Below are positions 34,636 through 43,281 of a DNA stretch of 64,000 nt, piece by piece. Source of the stretch: Streptomyces hygroscopicus subsp. hygroscopicus (GTDB lineage: Bacteria; Actinomycetota; Actinomycetes; Streptomycetales; Streptomycetaceae). The notes beneath the pieces were generated by a model. The model was not told where the DNA came from and searched no databases. It saw only the letters and a program-made list of their open reading frames with translations. The DNA is taken from contig NZ_BSSM01000028.1 in assembly GCF_030269125.1 (NCBI RefSeq), positions 1 through 64,000 on the forward strand, in the 5' to 3' direction. The stretch's first letter is position 1; each line of letters opens with the position of its first letter. Both the position numbers and the translations under genes were made by a program.

Positions 34636-37026
34636 ATGGACCCGATCAGCCCGGGACCCGAGGAGTACGGACACGCGGGCGGCCGACGCCCGCACCGGGA
34701 CCCCCTCGCCGCCGACTTCGGCCCGAGCACGCCGGCGCCCGCGCGCACGGCGCACCTCGTCTCCGGCGATCTGCTGCTGACCGTCAACCCCGTGGACGGC
34801 AGCGAGATCGAGCCCTGCCCGCCGGCCGAGCGCCCGGGTCGCCCCCGCAAGCGCGACGAGGCCGAGCGGGCCGAGGTCGAACACCTCTCCCGCCCCCCGG
34901 TGCCGCCGGGCCCCGCCCAGCACCCGCTGCCGCTGCTGGAGCGCCAGGAGGTACGGGAGCAGCTGGTACGGCTGCTCGCGCGCGGCCGCACCGTGCGGCT
35001 CACCGGGCCCGGCGGGTCCGGTCGTACCGCCCTGCTCGACCTGGTCGCCGACGACTGCGACGACCTCGCGCCCGACGGCGTGGTGCGCCTCAGCGGCGTC
35101 CACCGCACCGCCGAGGACCTCCTCCACGAGCTCTTCCACACCGTCTACGACGCCCCCGGCCACCGCCCCGAGCGCCTCGAACTGCGGGCGCCGCTCGCGG
35201 AGATCGGCGCGGTCGTCGTCCTCGACGACCTCGAGTTCGGCGGCGCCGAGCTGGACGAGCTGCTCGACGCGACGCCCGAGTGCGCCTTCCTGGTCGCCGC
35301 CACCCCGGACGTGCCCGCGCCCTCCGCCGACGCCGACGTCGAGGAGGTCCTCCTCGGCGGGCTCGACCGGGCCGGCGGGGTGGAGATCCTGGAGCGCACG
35401 GCCGGGCGCGTGCTCACCGAGGAGGAGGCCAACTGGGCCGGCGACCTGTGGTTCGAGTCCGAGGGGCTGCCCCTGCGGTTCGTCCAGGCGGGCGCGTTGC
35501 TGCGGCAGCGGGACCAACTGCGGGCCGAGACCGGGGCGGTGGACGAGTTCGGCGTCTTCGAGGACGTACGGCCCGTCGTGAACGCGGTGGCGGAGTTCGC
35601 GGACGAGAGCGGTCCGCTGCCCTCGCTCGGCGAGGCCGCCGCGCCCGCGCCGCTGCTCGCCTCCCGGCTCAGCGCCTCCGCCCGCGCCACGCTGCGGTTC
35701 GCGGTCGCCCTCGGCGGCGAGGTACCGCACCAGGCGCATCTGCCCGCGCTGGTCGGCGACACCCATGCCGACGCGGCGCTCGGCGAGCTGGCGAGCTGCG
35801 GCCTGGTCTCCCCGGCGGGCCCGCGCTACCGGCTCGCGGCCGGGGTGCAGGCGCAGCTGGAGGCGGCGGGGTACGGCGACGATGCCGCCGAGCGGGCCCG
35901 CACGGCGGCCCGGCACTACGCCTGGTGGGCGGGGCATCCCTCCGTCACGCCGGAGCGGGTGAGCGCGGAGGCCGACGCGGTGCTCGCGGCGCTGACGGCC
36001 GTGGTGCCGCCGGTCGAGGGCGATGACGGCGAGGCGGTGCGGCTCGCGCGGACGGCCGCGCCCGCGTTCGCCGCCGCGCTGCGGTGGAGCGCCTGGGAGC
36101 GGGCCCTGCGATGCGGTGCCGAGGCATCTTTGCAGTCCGGTGACGTGCCCGAACAAGCCTATTTCCACCACGAGTTGGGGATTCTCGCGCTGTGCGGTGG
36201 GCGGCTGGACCGGGCCCGTGCGGAGCTGGAGGCGTCGATCGGGCTGCGCGGCGCGCTCGCCGACAAGCGGGGCACCGTCGCCGGACGCCGGGCGCTGGCG
36301 CTCGTCGCGGACCGGGCGGGGGAGCTGCCGGGGATTCCGGTGGTCCCGGGGGAGCCCGAGGGAGCGCCGGCGCCGCCGGTGCCGGACACCCTGGTCACGC
36401 CCCGGATCGTGCCCGCGCCCGCGAAGGGGCTGGGGATACGGCGTCTCGCGCGCCGCAATCTGGTGGCGGCGGGCTCCGGCGCGCTGCTCGCGGCGGTGCT
36501 GGGCACGGTGGTGACGCTCGGCATGACGTCCCACGACGGCGACGACAAGAACCCCGCGGGGCGGGCCGACGTGAACCCCTCCACGAGCCAGGACGCGGGC
36601 GACCCGGCCGCCGACCCGGGCCCGGCCCAGGACCCGGGCACCACCTCCCAGGTGCCGGCGGCCCACTCCGCGACCCCGGCCCCGGCGGGCACGTACGCGG
36701 GGACGGCCGAGCCGATGCCGTCGGCGAGCCCGTCGGCCGGTGCGAGCGGCACCGCGGGCACGGGCACGGGCACCGGGGGCACGTCCCCGGCGCCGACCTC
36801 GCCCAAGCCGACCTCCCCGAAGCCGACCAAGCCGACCTTCCCGACCCCTTCCTCGTCCTCCCCCTCCCCGACGGGGCCGGGCTCCGGCTCGCCGAGCCCC
36901 ACGGGGTCGGACACCCCGACCGGCTCGCCCCAGTCCTCTTCCCTGGCGGTGACCCCGCAGAACAGGGAGACGACGCAGACGGCGACCGCGATCGACCCGG
37001 GCTGGGCGGTACCGAGCCCCATGTGA
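34636..37026 (+). CDS. Large P-loop ATPase-like protein with one membrane helix and a Pro/Ser/Thr tail
   Basis: 796 aa. A Walker A GPGGSGRT lies at 124-131 followed by AVVVLDDLEFGG (Walker B-like), as in STAND/AAA regulators. The middle is a helical region containing the HELGILALCGGRLDRARAELEASIGLRG tetratricopeptide-like repeat. A single membrane helix (AAGSGALLAAVLGTVVTLGM, ~608-627) is followed by an extracytoplasmic tail of ~165 residues of Pro/Ser/Thr/Gly repeats (TSPKPTSPKPTKPTFPTP). The N-terminus would stay inside, so the likely role is signalling from wall to cytoplasm. I know homologues next to nucS in other Streptomyces but no function. Confidence 0.75.
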   Translation: MDPISPGPEEYGHAGGRRPHRDPLAADFGPSTPAPARTAHLVSGDLLLTVNPVDGSEIEPCPPAERPGRPRKRDEAERAEVEHLSRPPVPPGPAQHPLPLLERQEVREQLVRLLARGRTVRLTGPGGSGRTALLDLVADDCDDLAPDGVVRLSGVHRTAEDLLHELFHTVYDAPGHRPERLELRAPLAEIGAVVVLDDLEFGGAELDELLDATPECAFLVAATPDVPAPSADADVEEVLLGGLDRAGGVEILERTAGRVLTEEEANWAGDLWFESEGLPLRFVQAGALLRQRDQLRAETGAVDEFGVFEDVRPVVNAVAEFADESGPLPSLGEAAAPAPLLASRLSASARATLRFAVALGGEVPHQAHLPALVGDTHADAALGELASCGLVSPAGPRYRLAAGVQAQLEAAGYGDDAAERARTAARHYAWWAGHPSVTPERVSAEADAVLAALTAVVPPVEGDDGEAVRLARTAAPAFAAALRWSAWERALRCGAEASLQSGDVPEQAYFHHELGILALCGGRLDRARAELEASIGLRGALADKRGTVAGRRALALVADRAGELPGIPVVPGEPEGAPAPPVPDTLVTPRIVPAPAKGLGIRRLARRNLVAAGSGALLAAVLGTVVTLGMTSHDGDDKNPAGRADVNPSTSQDAGDPAADPGPAQDPGTTSQVPAAHSATPAPAGTYAGTAEPMPSASPSAGASGTAGTGTGTGGTSPAPTSPKPTSPKPTKPTFPTPSSSSPSPTGPGSGSPSPTGSDTPTGSPQSSSLAVTPQNRETTQTATAIDPGWAVPSPM

Positions 37027-37030
37027 CGAA

Positions 37031-37071
37031 CGGCGGTGCGGGACCGGCCCCAGGCCGGTCCCGCACCGCCG
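37031..37071. terminator. Bidirectional terminator between convergent genes
   Basis: Perfect 19-bp stem: CGGCGGTGCGGGACCGGCC at 37031-37049 pairs with 37053-37071, with a 3-nt loop. It sits between the P-loop protein gene (+) and nucS (-) and is the longest perfect stem in the window. Confidence 0.85.
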
Positions 37072-37087
37072 TCGGTCGCCGCGTCCC

Positions 37088-37759
37088 TCAGAACAGCCGC
37101 AGCTTGTCGTCCTCGATGCCGCGCAGGGCGTCGTAGTCGAGGATGTGGCACGCGATGTCGCGGTCCGTGGCGAGGACGCGGGCCTGGGGCTTGATCTCCT
37201 GGGCGGCGAAGATGCCGCGGACCGGGGCGAGGTGGGGGTCGCGGTTGAGGAGGTCGAGGTAGCGGGTCAGCTGCTCGACGCCGTCGATCTCACCGCGGCG
37301 CTTGATCTCGATCGCGACCGTCCGGCCCTCGGCGTCCCGGCACAGGATGTCCACCGGCCCGATGGCCGTCATGTACTCGCGCCGGATGAGCGTGTACCCG
37401 TCGCCGAGGGTCTCGATGCGGTCGGCGAGCAGTTCCTGGAGGTGTGCCTCCACGCCGTCCTTGATCAGACCGGGGTCGACACCGAGTTCGTGCGAGGAGT
37501 CGTGGAGGATCTCCTCCATCGTGATGATCAGTTTCTCGCCCGCCTTGTTGACGACGGTCCACACGCCCTCGTCCTCGCCGGCGCCCTCCTTCAGCGTGCA
37601 GGGCGGCGACATCCAGTTGAGGGGCTTGTAGGCCCGGTCATCGGCGTGGATGGAGACGCTGCCGTCCGCCTTGACCAGGATCAGGCGCGGCGCCGAGGGC
37701 AGGTGGGCGGTGAGCCGGCCGGCGTAGTCGACCGAGCACCGGGCAATGACGAGACGCAT
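37088..37759 (-). CDS. nucS: Endonuclease NucS (mismatch-specific, EndoMS)
   Basis: 223 aa. It cuts both strands at G-T, G-G and T-T mismatches and provides the non-canonical mismatch repair of actinobacteria, which lack MutS/MutL. The N-terminal DNA-binding domain begins MRLVIARCSVDYAGRL. The nuclease core shows EAHLQELLADRIE, GPVDILCRD and VAIEIKRRGEIDGVEQLTRYL (D/E-x-K metal site). The C-terminal region has EIKPQARVLA; the very end, DDKLRLF, is the beta-clamp-binding motif. The start is ATG 37759. Confidence 0.95.
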   Translation of the reverse strand: MRLVIARCSVDYAGRLTAHLPSAPRLILVKADGSVSIHADDRAYKPLNWMSPPCTLKEGAGEDEGVWTVVNKAGEKLIITMEEILHDSSHELGVDPGLIKDGVEAHLQELLADRIETLGDGYTLIRREYMTAIGPVDILCRDAEGRTVAIEIKRRGEIDGVEQLTRYLDLLNRDPHLAPVRGIFAAQEIKPQARVLATDRDIACHILDYDALRGIEDDKLRLF

Positions 37760-38048
37760 GGTCGGCAACGCTACTCGACACCCGCCGCCGGGCGCGATTC
37801 GCCCGACCCGCTCCCTGTGGATCGCCCCACTTGTCACTGCTTTGTCCCTGGAAACTCTTGTTCATCCTTGGCCGATTGTGGGTGCAACCCGACCATTCCA
37901 TATACGCATTCTGGTGGTGTGGTCACCGACCGTTGCCTACCGTAGAGAACGGGAGGTCGCGGTCCATGTACGCAGCGTGTTTGACGGCGCGAACTCCCTT
38001 TGTCCGTCCGGCAACCCCCTGTTCCCCGGGGGTGCGAGAGGAGTACCC

Positions 38049-38441
38049 ATGTCGCTCGACGTCTCACCGGCCCTACTCGAAGCGGCCGAGCGAGGCGAGG
38101 TCGACGAAGCAGACTTCGTCGACTGCGTCCGGACCTCCCTGCCCTACGCATGGGAGATGATCAGCTCCCTGGTGGCCCAGCTGAAGGTGGACGGCGGCCC
38201 CTTCGCCGACAACCAGACGCCCCCGCCGGACGAGCAGGCACGCGGCCAGTTGCTGCGCGCCCTCGCGAGTGACGCCATCCGCGGCGCGCTGCAACGGCAC
38301 TTCGGCGTGCGGCTGGCCTTCCAGAACTGCCACCGGGTCGCGGTGTTCCCGCTGGACGCCTCGGTGGACGAGACCCTGACCCGCTTCACCTCGGTGCGGG
38401 CCCAACTGCTGAACCAGTCGCCGGAACTTCGGGACTGCTGA
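38049..38441 (+). CDS. SCO5389-family protein, function unknown
   Basis: 130 aa, soluble, acidic and mostly helical: MSLDVSPALLEAAERGEVDEADFVDCVRTS... ending VRAQLLNQSPELRDC. Conserved-looking blocks are SLPYAWEMISSLVAQL, QLLRALASDAIRGALQRHFGVRLAFQNCHRVAVF. I recognise it as the family I recall being named after S. coelicolor SCO5389; no catalytic motif or HTH is evident. ATG 38049 follows GAGAGGAG. The 289-bp upstream region is AT-richer (ATTCCATATACGCATTC near 37895), suggesting its own regulated promoter. Confidence 0.7.
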   Translation: MSLDVSPALLEAAERGEVDEADFVDCVRTSLPYAWEMISSLVAQLKVDGGPFADNQTPPPDEQARGQLLRALASDAIRGALQRHFGVRLAFQNCHRVAVFPLDASVDETLTRFTSVRAQLLNQSPELRDC

Positions 38442-38569
38442 CCCGCGGCCCCGGCGCGTCCGGGGCGGTGCGTCGCCTGCTTGCCGCTCCGCCCGCGGGA
38501 GGTGCATTCGGTGCTGGGGCGGCAAGCCCCCCAGGTGGCTTGCCCGTTGTTCCTGTACGGCAGTGTGCG

Positions 38570-39598
38570 TCAGCGCAGCTGCGGAAGAACCTCGGCGCCC
38601 AGGCGCCGCAGGGTGTCCTCCGTCGCCGCGAGATCGCCCGAGCCCTCGACCAGCAGGGCGAAGCGGGAAATGCCCGTGCGCTCAGCGGTGGCCGCGAGCC
38701 GGTCACCGGCGAGCCGCGGGGTGCCCACCGGGTGCAACCCGCAGAGCAGCTCGGTGTAGGCGTGCGGATCACGCATCGCGCGCTTGCGCCCGTCGACCGT
38801 GACATGCGCGTCGAGTCCCTGTTCCAGCCAACCCGGCATCGCCTTGAGCAGGGTCTCCGCCGCGTCCTGCCTGCGGTCGGCGAGCTGGCAGACACCGGCC
38901 GCGACGTGCGCCGCCTCCGCGATCTCCTCGGGTGGCCGGCCCGCCGCGCGGGCGCAGCGCCGCCACAGGGCGACCATCTCCGCCTTCTCCTCGTCGCCCG
39001 CGTGCATCCCGAGCAGCATCGGCAGCCCGCGCTCCGCGGCCAGCCGTACGCTCTTCGGCGAGGTGCACGCGACGACGACCTCGGGGCCCGGGGTGTCCGT
39101 CAGGGCCTCCGAGGGGCGGGGTACGACGGGTACCTCGCGGAACGCGAACCGCTCGCCGGACGCGCCCACGGCCGGCTCGCGCAGCCAGCGCAGCAGCAGG
39201 TCGAGCGACTCGGGGAACCCGTTCTCGTACGCGTCGAGGCCCATGCCGAAGACCTCCAGGTCCACCCAGGGACCGCCGCGGCCCACCCCGAGGGTGAACC
39301 GCCCGCCGCTCGTCACGTGCAGCAGCGCGGCCTGCTCGCCGAGGGCCACCGGGTGCGCGGTGGGCAGTACGCTGACCGCGGTGCCGACCCGGATACGGTG
39401 GGTGCGGCCGAGCAGCAGGGCGGCCAGGGTGACGGCCGAGGGACAGGTGCCGTACGGCACGAAATGGTGCTCGGCCAGCCACACCGAGTCGAGGCCGGCC
39501 TCCTCGGCGACCTCCGCCGAGCGCACCGCCCGGTGCAGGGCCTCCCCCTGGCCCTGGCCCGGGAACTGGGCACCCAGCACAAAGCTTCCTACGTACAT
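38570..39598 (-). CDS. LLM-class flavin-dependent oxidoreductase
   Basis: 342 aa bacterial luciferase-like TIM barrel binding FMN or F420. It shows the group pattern EEAGLDSVWLAEHHFVPYG, SAVTLAALLLGRTHRIRVGTAVSVLP, HPVALGEQAALLHVTSGGRFTLGVGRGGPW, and YPR-equivalent VVVACTSPKSVRLAAERGLPMLLG. The substrate is unknown. The start ATG at 39598 begins the barrel; an upstream in-frame start would add ~127 unconserved residues. Confidence 0.87.
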   Translation of the reverse strand: MYVGSFVLGAQFPGQGQGEALHRAVRSAEVAEEAGLDSVWLAEHHFVPYGTCPSAVTLAALLLGRTHRIRVGTAVSVLPTAHPVALGEQAALLHVTSGGRFTLGVGRGGPWVDLEVFGMGLDAYENGFPESLDLLLRWLREPAVGASGERFAFREVPVVPRPSEALTDTPGPEVVVACTSPKSVRLAAERGLPMLLGMHAGDEEKAEMVALWRRCARAAGRPPEEIAEAAHVAAGVCQLADRRQDAAETLLKAMPGWLEQGLDAHVTVDGRKRAMRDPHAYTELLCGLHPVGTPRLAGDRLAATAERTGISRFALLVEGSGDLAATEDTLRRLGAEVLPQLR

Positions 39599-39821
39599 CG
39601 CGTTTCCCGCTTCCTCGGCTCCGACCCGGAGCTCCCCCACACCGGCATAACCGTCTGACACGTGCCCAGGACACGGCCTGGCGGGGTAATTTGCCGATTG
39701 TCTGCGTAATCGGCCGTTCCGAGGGGGGACTTGCGCCGGTTGGCGGCCTTCGCGTGCCCCGCCCGGCGGCGCGTAGGCTGGACGCCGTCCGCCCCTGCCG
39801 CCGAGCCCCGAGAGGTGTCCC

Positions 39822-40154
39822 GTGTCCCCGCGCCGCAACCGACCGAAGGCCGCCGGCTCGTCCGGCCGCAGCGCCGAGGACGACCGCGCCGAGCGGTACG
39901 GCGGTTTCCAGTCCACGGAGGACTGGGCGGGCGAGGAGTGGAGCGTGCGGCATGTCGCGGGCGCGAGCGCCGAGGGCAAGACCTACCGCTGCCCCGGCTG
40001 CGACCAGATGATCCCCTCCGCGGTCCCGCACGTGGTGGCCTGGCCCCAGTACGCGGGCGTCGACGACCGCCGCCACTGGCACAAGGCCTGCTGGAACGCG
40101 CGAGACCGCCGCACCTCACGGGTGCAGCGGTCTCGTAACGCGCCGAGGTTCTGA
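39822..40154 (+). CDS. Small putative zinc-binding protein
   Basis: 110 aa, basic and soluble. C-terminal half YRCPGCDQMIPSAVPHVVAWP...DDRRHWHKACWNARDR has the pattern C-x2-C, H, H-x-H-x3-C of a small zinc finger, resembling HNH/treble-clef or LIM-like folds. Such proteins are often annotated ATP/GTP-binding in Streptomyces without good reason; no P-loop is present. GTG 39822 is preceded by GAGAGGTG. Likely nucleic-acid-binding; function unknown. Confidence 0.7.
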   Translation: MSPRRNRPKAAGSSGRSAEDDRAERYGGFQSTEDWAGEEWSVRHVAGASAEGKTYRCPGCDQMIPSAVPHVVAWPQYAGVDDRRHWHKACWNARDRRTSRVQRSRNAPRF

Positions 40155-40170
40155 GGCCCGGGGGCCGGTC

Positions 40171-41055
40171 TCACACGTCCCGGTTGCGCAGCAGCACGTA
40201 CGCTCCCGCGCCGGCCGCCGCGGTCAGGCCCATCATGATCCACAGCGGGTCCCAGCCCGTGGGTCCGGAGCCGCTGAGCGTGTTGTCGTAGAAGACGCTG
40301 AGCTGGCTCGGGAAGCTGTACTCGAACAGGAAGTCGCGCACCGAGCGCAGCGATTCCGTGGCCATGAACAGCGCGAGCACCAGCGGGGCGAGCACCAGGC
40401 CGATCATGATGGTGATGCCGCCCGCCGAGTGCCGGATCATCGAGCCGACGAGCAGCGCGAGCAGGCCGAGCAGCGCGATGTAGAGGCTCACGCCGACGGT
40501 GGCCTTGAACCAGTCCCCGCCGGAGGGCGACGCGGCACCGGAGCCGGACAGCATCGACGACTGCACCATCGCCACGAAGGACACCGACACCAGGGTCACC
40601 ACGAAGGCGACCGCGAAGAACACGATCGCCTTGGCGGCCAGCACCCGCCCGCGGCTCGGGCACGCCGTCATCGTCGTGCGGATCATGCCGGTGCCGTACT
40701 CCGAGGCCGTGGTCAGCACGCCGAGCGTGATGATGCACATGTTGCCGACGAGCACTCCGAAGAAGCCGAAGGACAGCGGGTTCGAACCGCTCATCGAGGC
40801 GTCGCTCGCGTGGGCCGACACCAGCCCTCCGACCAGCAGACCGATGCCCACGACGAGGAACACGAAGACGCTGAGCGTCCAGATCGTCGAGCGGACCGAC
40901 CTGATCTTCGTCCACTCCGAGGCCACCGCGTGCCCGAGGTGGGTGCGCACCACCGGGATCGGCGAGGTGTAGCCGGGGTACGAGCCGCCGGGCGCCGCCT
41001 GCCAGTGGGGCGCGGCGGCCGGGGCCTGCGGCATCGGGGGCTGGTGGGTGCTCAT
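40171..41055 (-). CDS. ABC-2 type transporter permease (first copy)
   Basis: 294 aa. Pro/Ala-rich cytoplasmic N-terminus (1-45), then AVASEWTKIRSVRSTIWTL, a signature of this actinobacterial ABC-2 family, and six membrane helices. YGTGMIRTTMTACPSRGRVLAAKAIVFFAVAFVV is the conserved cytoplasmic loop. Its start overlaps the stop of the ATPase gene by 4 bp. It is clearly homologous to the permease at 42466-43281. Confidence 0.88.
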   Translation of the reverse strand: MSTHQPPMPQAPAAAPHWQAAPGGSYPGYTSPIPVVRTHLGHAVASEWTKIRSVRSTIWTLSVFVFLVVGIGLLVGGLVSAHASDASMSGSNPLSFGFFGVLVGNMCIITLGVLTTASEYGTGMIRTTMTACPSRGRVLAAKAIVFFAVAFVVTLVSVSFVAMVQSSMLSGSGAASPSGGDWFKATVGVSLYIALLGLLALLVGSMIRHSAGGITIMIGLVLAPLVLALFMATESLRSVRDFLFEYSFPSQLSVFYDNTLSGSGPTGWDPLWIMMGLTAAAGAGAYVLLRNRDV

Positions 41056-42335
41056 CGGGCGTCCTCGGGCTGGGTCGTGTCGGCGGCGGGGGCGGCGGGG
41101 GCCGGGGGAGCGGCCGGGGCAGCGGGGGCCGGGGTCGCGGGGGCCGGGGCCTGGACGGCCTGGGGCGCCGGCTGGGCGTACGGGTTCGCGACCGCGGCGC
41201 CATGGCCCGCCGGGGCGCCCGGAGCGCCGTACGCGCCCGCCGGGGCGCCGCCGTAGGGGCCCGCCGGGGCGCCGGGGCCGCCCGCCGGCATCACGAAGGG
41301 CTGCCCGCCCTGCTGGGGGGACGGCGGGGCGTACCAGCCGGGCTGGCCCTGGCCGGGCACCGGCATGGGCGGCTCGGCGCCGGGCGGCAGCGGCTGCTGC
41401 AGACCCGCCTTCTGGTCGGTGGTGGAGCGGTAGTCCACCGCGCCCTGGGTCATCCGCATGTACGCCTCCTCCAGCGAGGCCTGGTGCGGCGACAGCTCCC
41501 ACAGCCGCACGCCCGCCTCGTGCGCGAGGTCGCTGATGCGGGGCAGCGGCAGCCCGGTCACGCGCAGCGCGCCGTCCTGCTCCGGCAGGACGTGGCCGCC
41601 GGCCTCGGTGAGCGCGGCGCCGAGTTTCTCGCGCAGCTGCGGCTCGGTGTCGGGGGTGCGCACCCGCGCGAAGTCGGCGGAGTTGGCGGAGATGAAGTCC
41701 CTCACGCTCATGTCGGCGAGCAGCTGGCCGCGCCCGATCACGATGAGGTGGTCGGCGGTCAGCGCCATCTCGCTCATCAGGTGCGAGGAGACGAAGACGG
41801 TACGGCCCTCCGCCGCCAGCGCCTTCATCAGGTTGCGCACCCAGAGGATGCCCTCGGGGTCGAGGCCGTTGACCGGCTCGTCGAAGAGCAGCACCTGGGG
41901 GTCGCCGAGCAGCGCGGCGGCGATGCCGAGGCGCTGGCCCATGCCGAGCGAGAAGCCCTTGGAGCGCTTCTTGGCGACGTCCTGGAGGCCGACGACGCCG
42001 AGCACCTCGTCCACGCGGCGGGCCGGGATGCCCGACAGCTGGGCGAGGCTCAGCAGGTGGTTGCGGGCGGAGCGGCCGCCGTGCACGGCCTTGGCGTCGA
42101 GCAGCGCGCCCACCTGGCGGGGCGCGTTGGGCAGCCTGCGGTAGGGATGGCCGCCGATGGTCACCTGGCCGGACGTCGGGTTGTCCAGTCCGAGGATCAT
42201 CCTCATCGTCGTGGACTTGCCCGAGCCGTTGGGCCCGAGGAAGCCGGTCACGGCTCCGGGTCGCACCTGGAAGGAAAGGTTGTACACGGCGGTCTTGTCG
42301 CCGTACCGCTTCGTCAGGCCTACAGCCTCGATCAT
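41052..42335 (-). CDS. ABC transporter ATPase with Pro/Ala/Gly-rich tail (first copy)
   Basis: 427 aa. Walker A GPNGSGKST, signature FSLGMGQRLGIAAAL, Walker B QVLLFDEPVNGLDPEG and the switch SSHLMSEMA make the full NBD in the first ~220 residues. Residues ~225-310 are an accessory domain ending SLEEAYMRMTQGAVDYRS. Residues ~320-427 are low-complexity PGPGAPAGPYGGAP repeats, absent from the paralogue at 43278-44231, and of unknown use. ATG 42335 begins the conserved MIEAVGLTKRYG; an in-frame GTG at 42344 is possible. Confidence 0.9.
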   Translation of the reverse strand: MIEAVGLTKRYGDKTAVYNLSFQVRPGAVTGFLGPNGSGKSTTMRMILGLDNPTSGQVTIGGHPYRRLPNAPRQVGALLDAKAVHGGRSARNHLLSLAQLSGIPARRVDEVLGVVGLQDVAKKRSKGFSLGMGQRLGIAAALLGDPQVLLFDEPVNGLDPEGILWVRNLMKALAAEGRTVFVSSHLMSEMALTADHLIVIGRGQLLADMSVRDFISANSADFARVRTPDTEPQLREKLGAALTEAGGHVLPEQDGALRVTGLPLPRISDLAHEAGVRLWELSPHQASLEEAYMRMTQGAVDYRSTTDQKAGLQQPLPPGAEPPMPVPGQGQPGWYAPPSPQQGGQPFVMPAGGPGAPAGPYGGAPAGAYGAPGAPAGHGAAVANPYAQPAPQAVQAPAPATPAPAAPAAPPAPAAPAADTTQPEDAR

Positions 42336-42465
42336 GCTCCGCACCCATCGGAAGGTTCAGGACAGCGGGGAACCGCCCCCGTAAGGGTTAGGAGGATATC
42401 GGGGCGCTGACGGTTCCGCCCAAAGAAAAGTAAAGCTGAAGTAATACGGTGCGTGAACGAGACCT

Positions 42466-43281
42466 TTACTGCGCGTCTCGGCGCCTGAGCAGCGCGTACC
42501 CGCCGGCGAGCGCGGCGATCACCCACAGCGCCATGATGCCGAGCCCGCCCCAGGGTCCGTAGGGCGCCTCGTCGGCGCGCGGCACCGCCTGCATGATCCG
42601 GCTGCCGGCCTGGTCCGGCAGGAACCGGCCGGCCTTCTTGGTGGAGTCGACGGCAGCGAGGATGTTGGAGATCAGGAAGAAGAACGGCATCAGGATGCCG
42701 AGCGACAGCAGCGGCGAGCGCAGCATGGCGGCGACGCCCATGGAGAACACCGCGATCAGGGTGAGGTAGAGCCCGCCGCCCACCACCGCGCGCAGCACGC
42801 CAGGATCGCCGAGCCCGGCCCGGTAGGGACCGAGCATGGCCTGGCCGAGGAAGAACGTGGCGAAGCTCGTGATCATCCCGACGACCAGGGCGAGCGCGCC
42901 CGCGACCGCGATCTTGCCGAACAGGAAGGCGCCGCGGCGCGGCACGGCGGCCAGCGAGACCCGGATCATGCCGGTGCTGTACTCGTTGGTGACGACCAGC
43001 ACCCCGAACACGATCATGGCGAGCTGGCCGAGGGTCATGCCGGCGAAACTGACGAAGGTCGGATCGAGGGTCAGCCGCTCCCGGACCGGCATCGTGTCGT
43101 ACTCGTTCCGGGTCAGCGCGGAGATGAGCATGCCGATGCCGATGGTGACCACGACGGCGACCGAGAGGGTCCAGCCCGTGGACGACACCGACCGGATCTT
43201 CGTCCACTCGGAGCGCAGGACCTGGGCGACGCCGGCGGTGGGGGAGGTCTGCCGGGGCCGGCCGGTCCGGACGCTCGTCAT
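42466..43281 (-). CDS. ABC-2 type transporter permease (second copy)
   Basis: 271 aa. The same SEWTKIRSVSSTGWTLSVAVVV opening and YSTGMIRVSLAAVPRRGAFLFGKIAVAGALALVV loop as the neighbouring permease; six membrane helices, C-terminal ALLRRRDAQ. The start overlaps the ATPase stop by 4 bp. The resemblance to 40171-41055 indicates a local duplication of the whole ATPase-permease unit. Confidence 0.88.
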   Translation of the reverse strand: MTSVRTGRPRQTSPTAGVAQVLRSEWTKIRSVSSTGWTLSVAVVVTIGIGMLISALTRNEYDTMPVRERLTLDPTFVSFAGMTLGQLAMIVFGVLVVTNEYSTGMIRVSLAAVPRRGAFLFGKIAVAGALALVVGMITSFATFFLGQAMLGPYRAGLGDPGVLRAVVGGGLYLTLIAVFSMGVAAMLRSPLLSLGILMPFFFLISNILAAVDSTKKAGRFLPDQAGSRIMQAVPRADEAPYGPWGGLGIMALWVIAALAGGYALLRRRDAQ

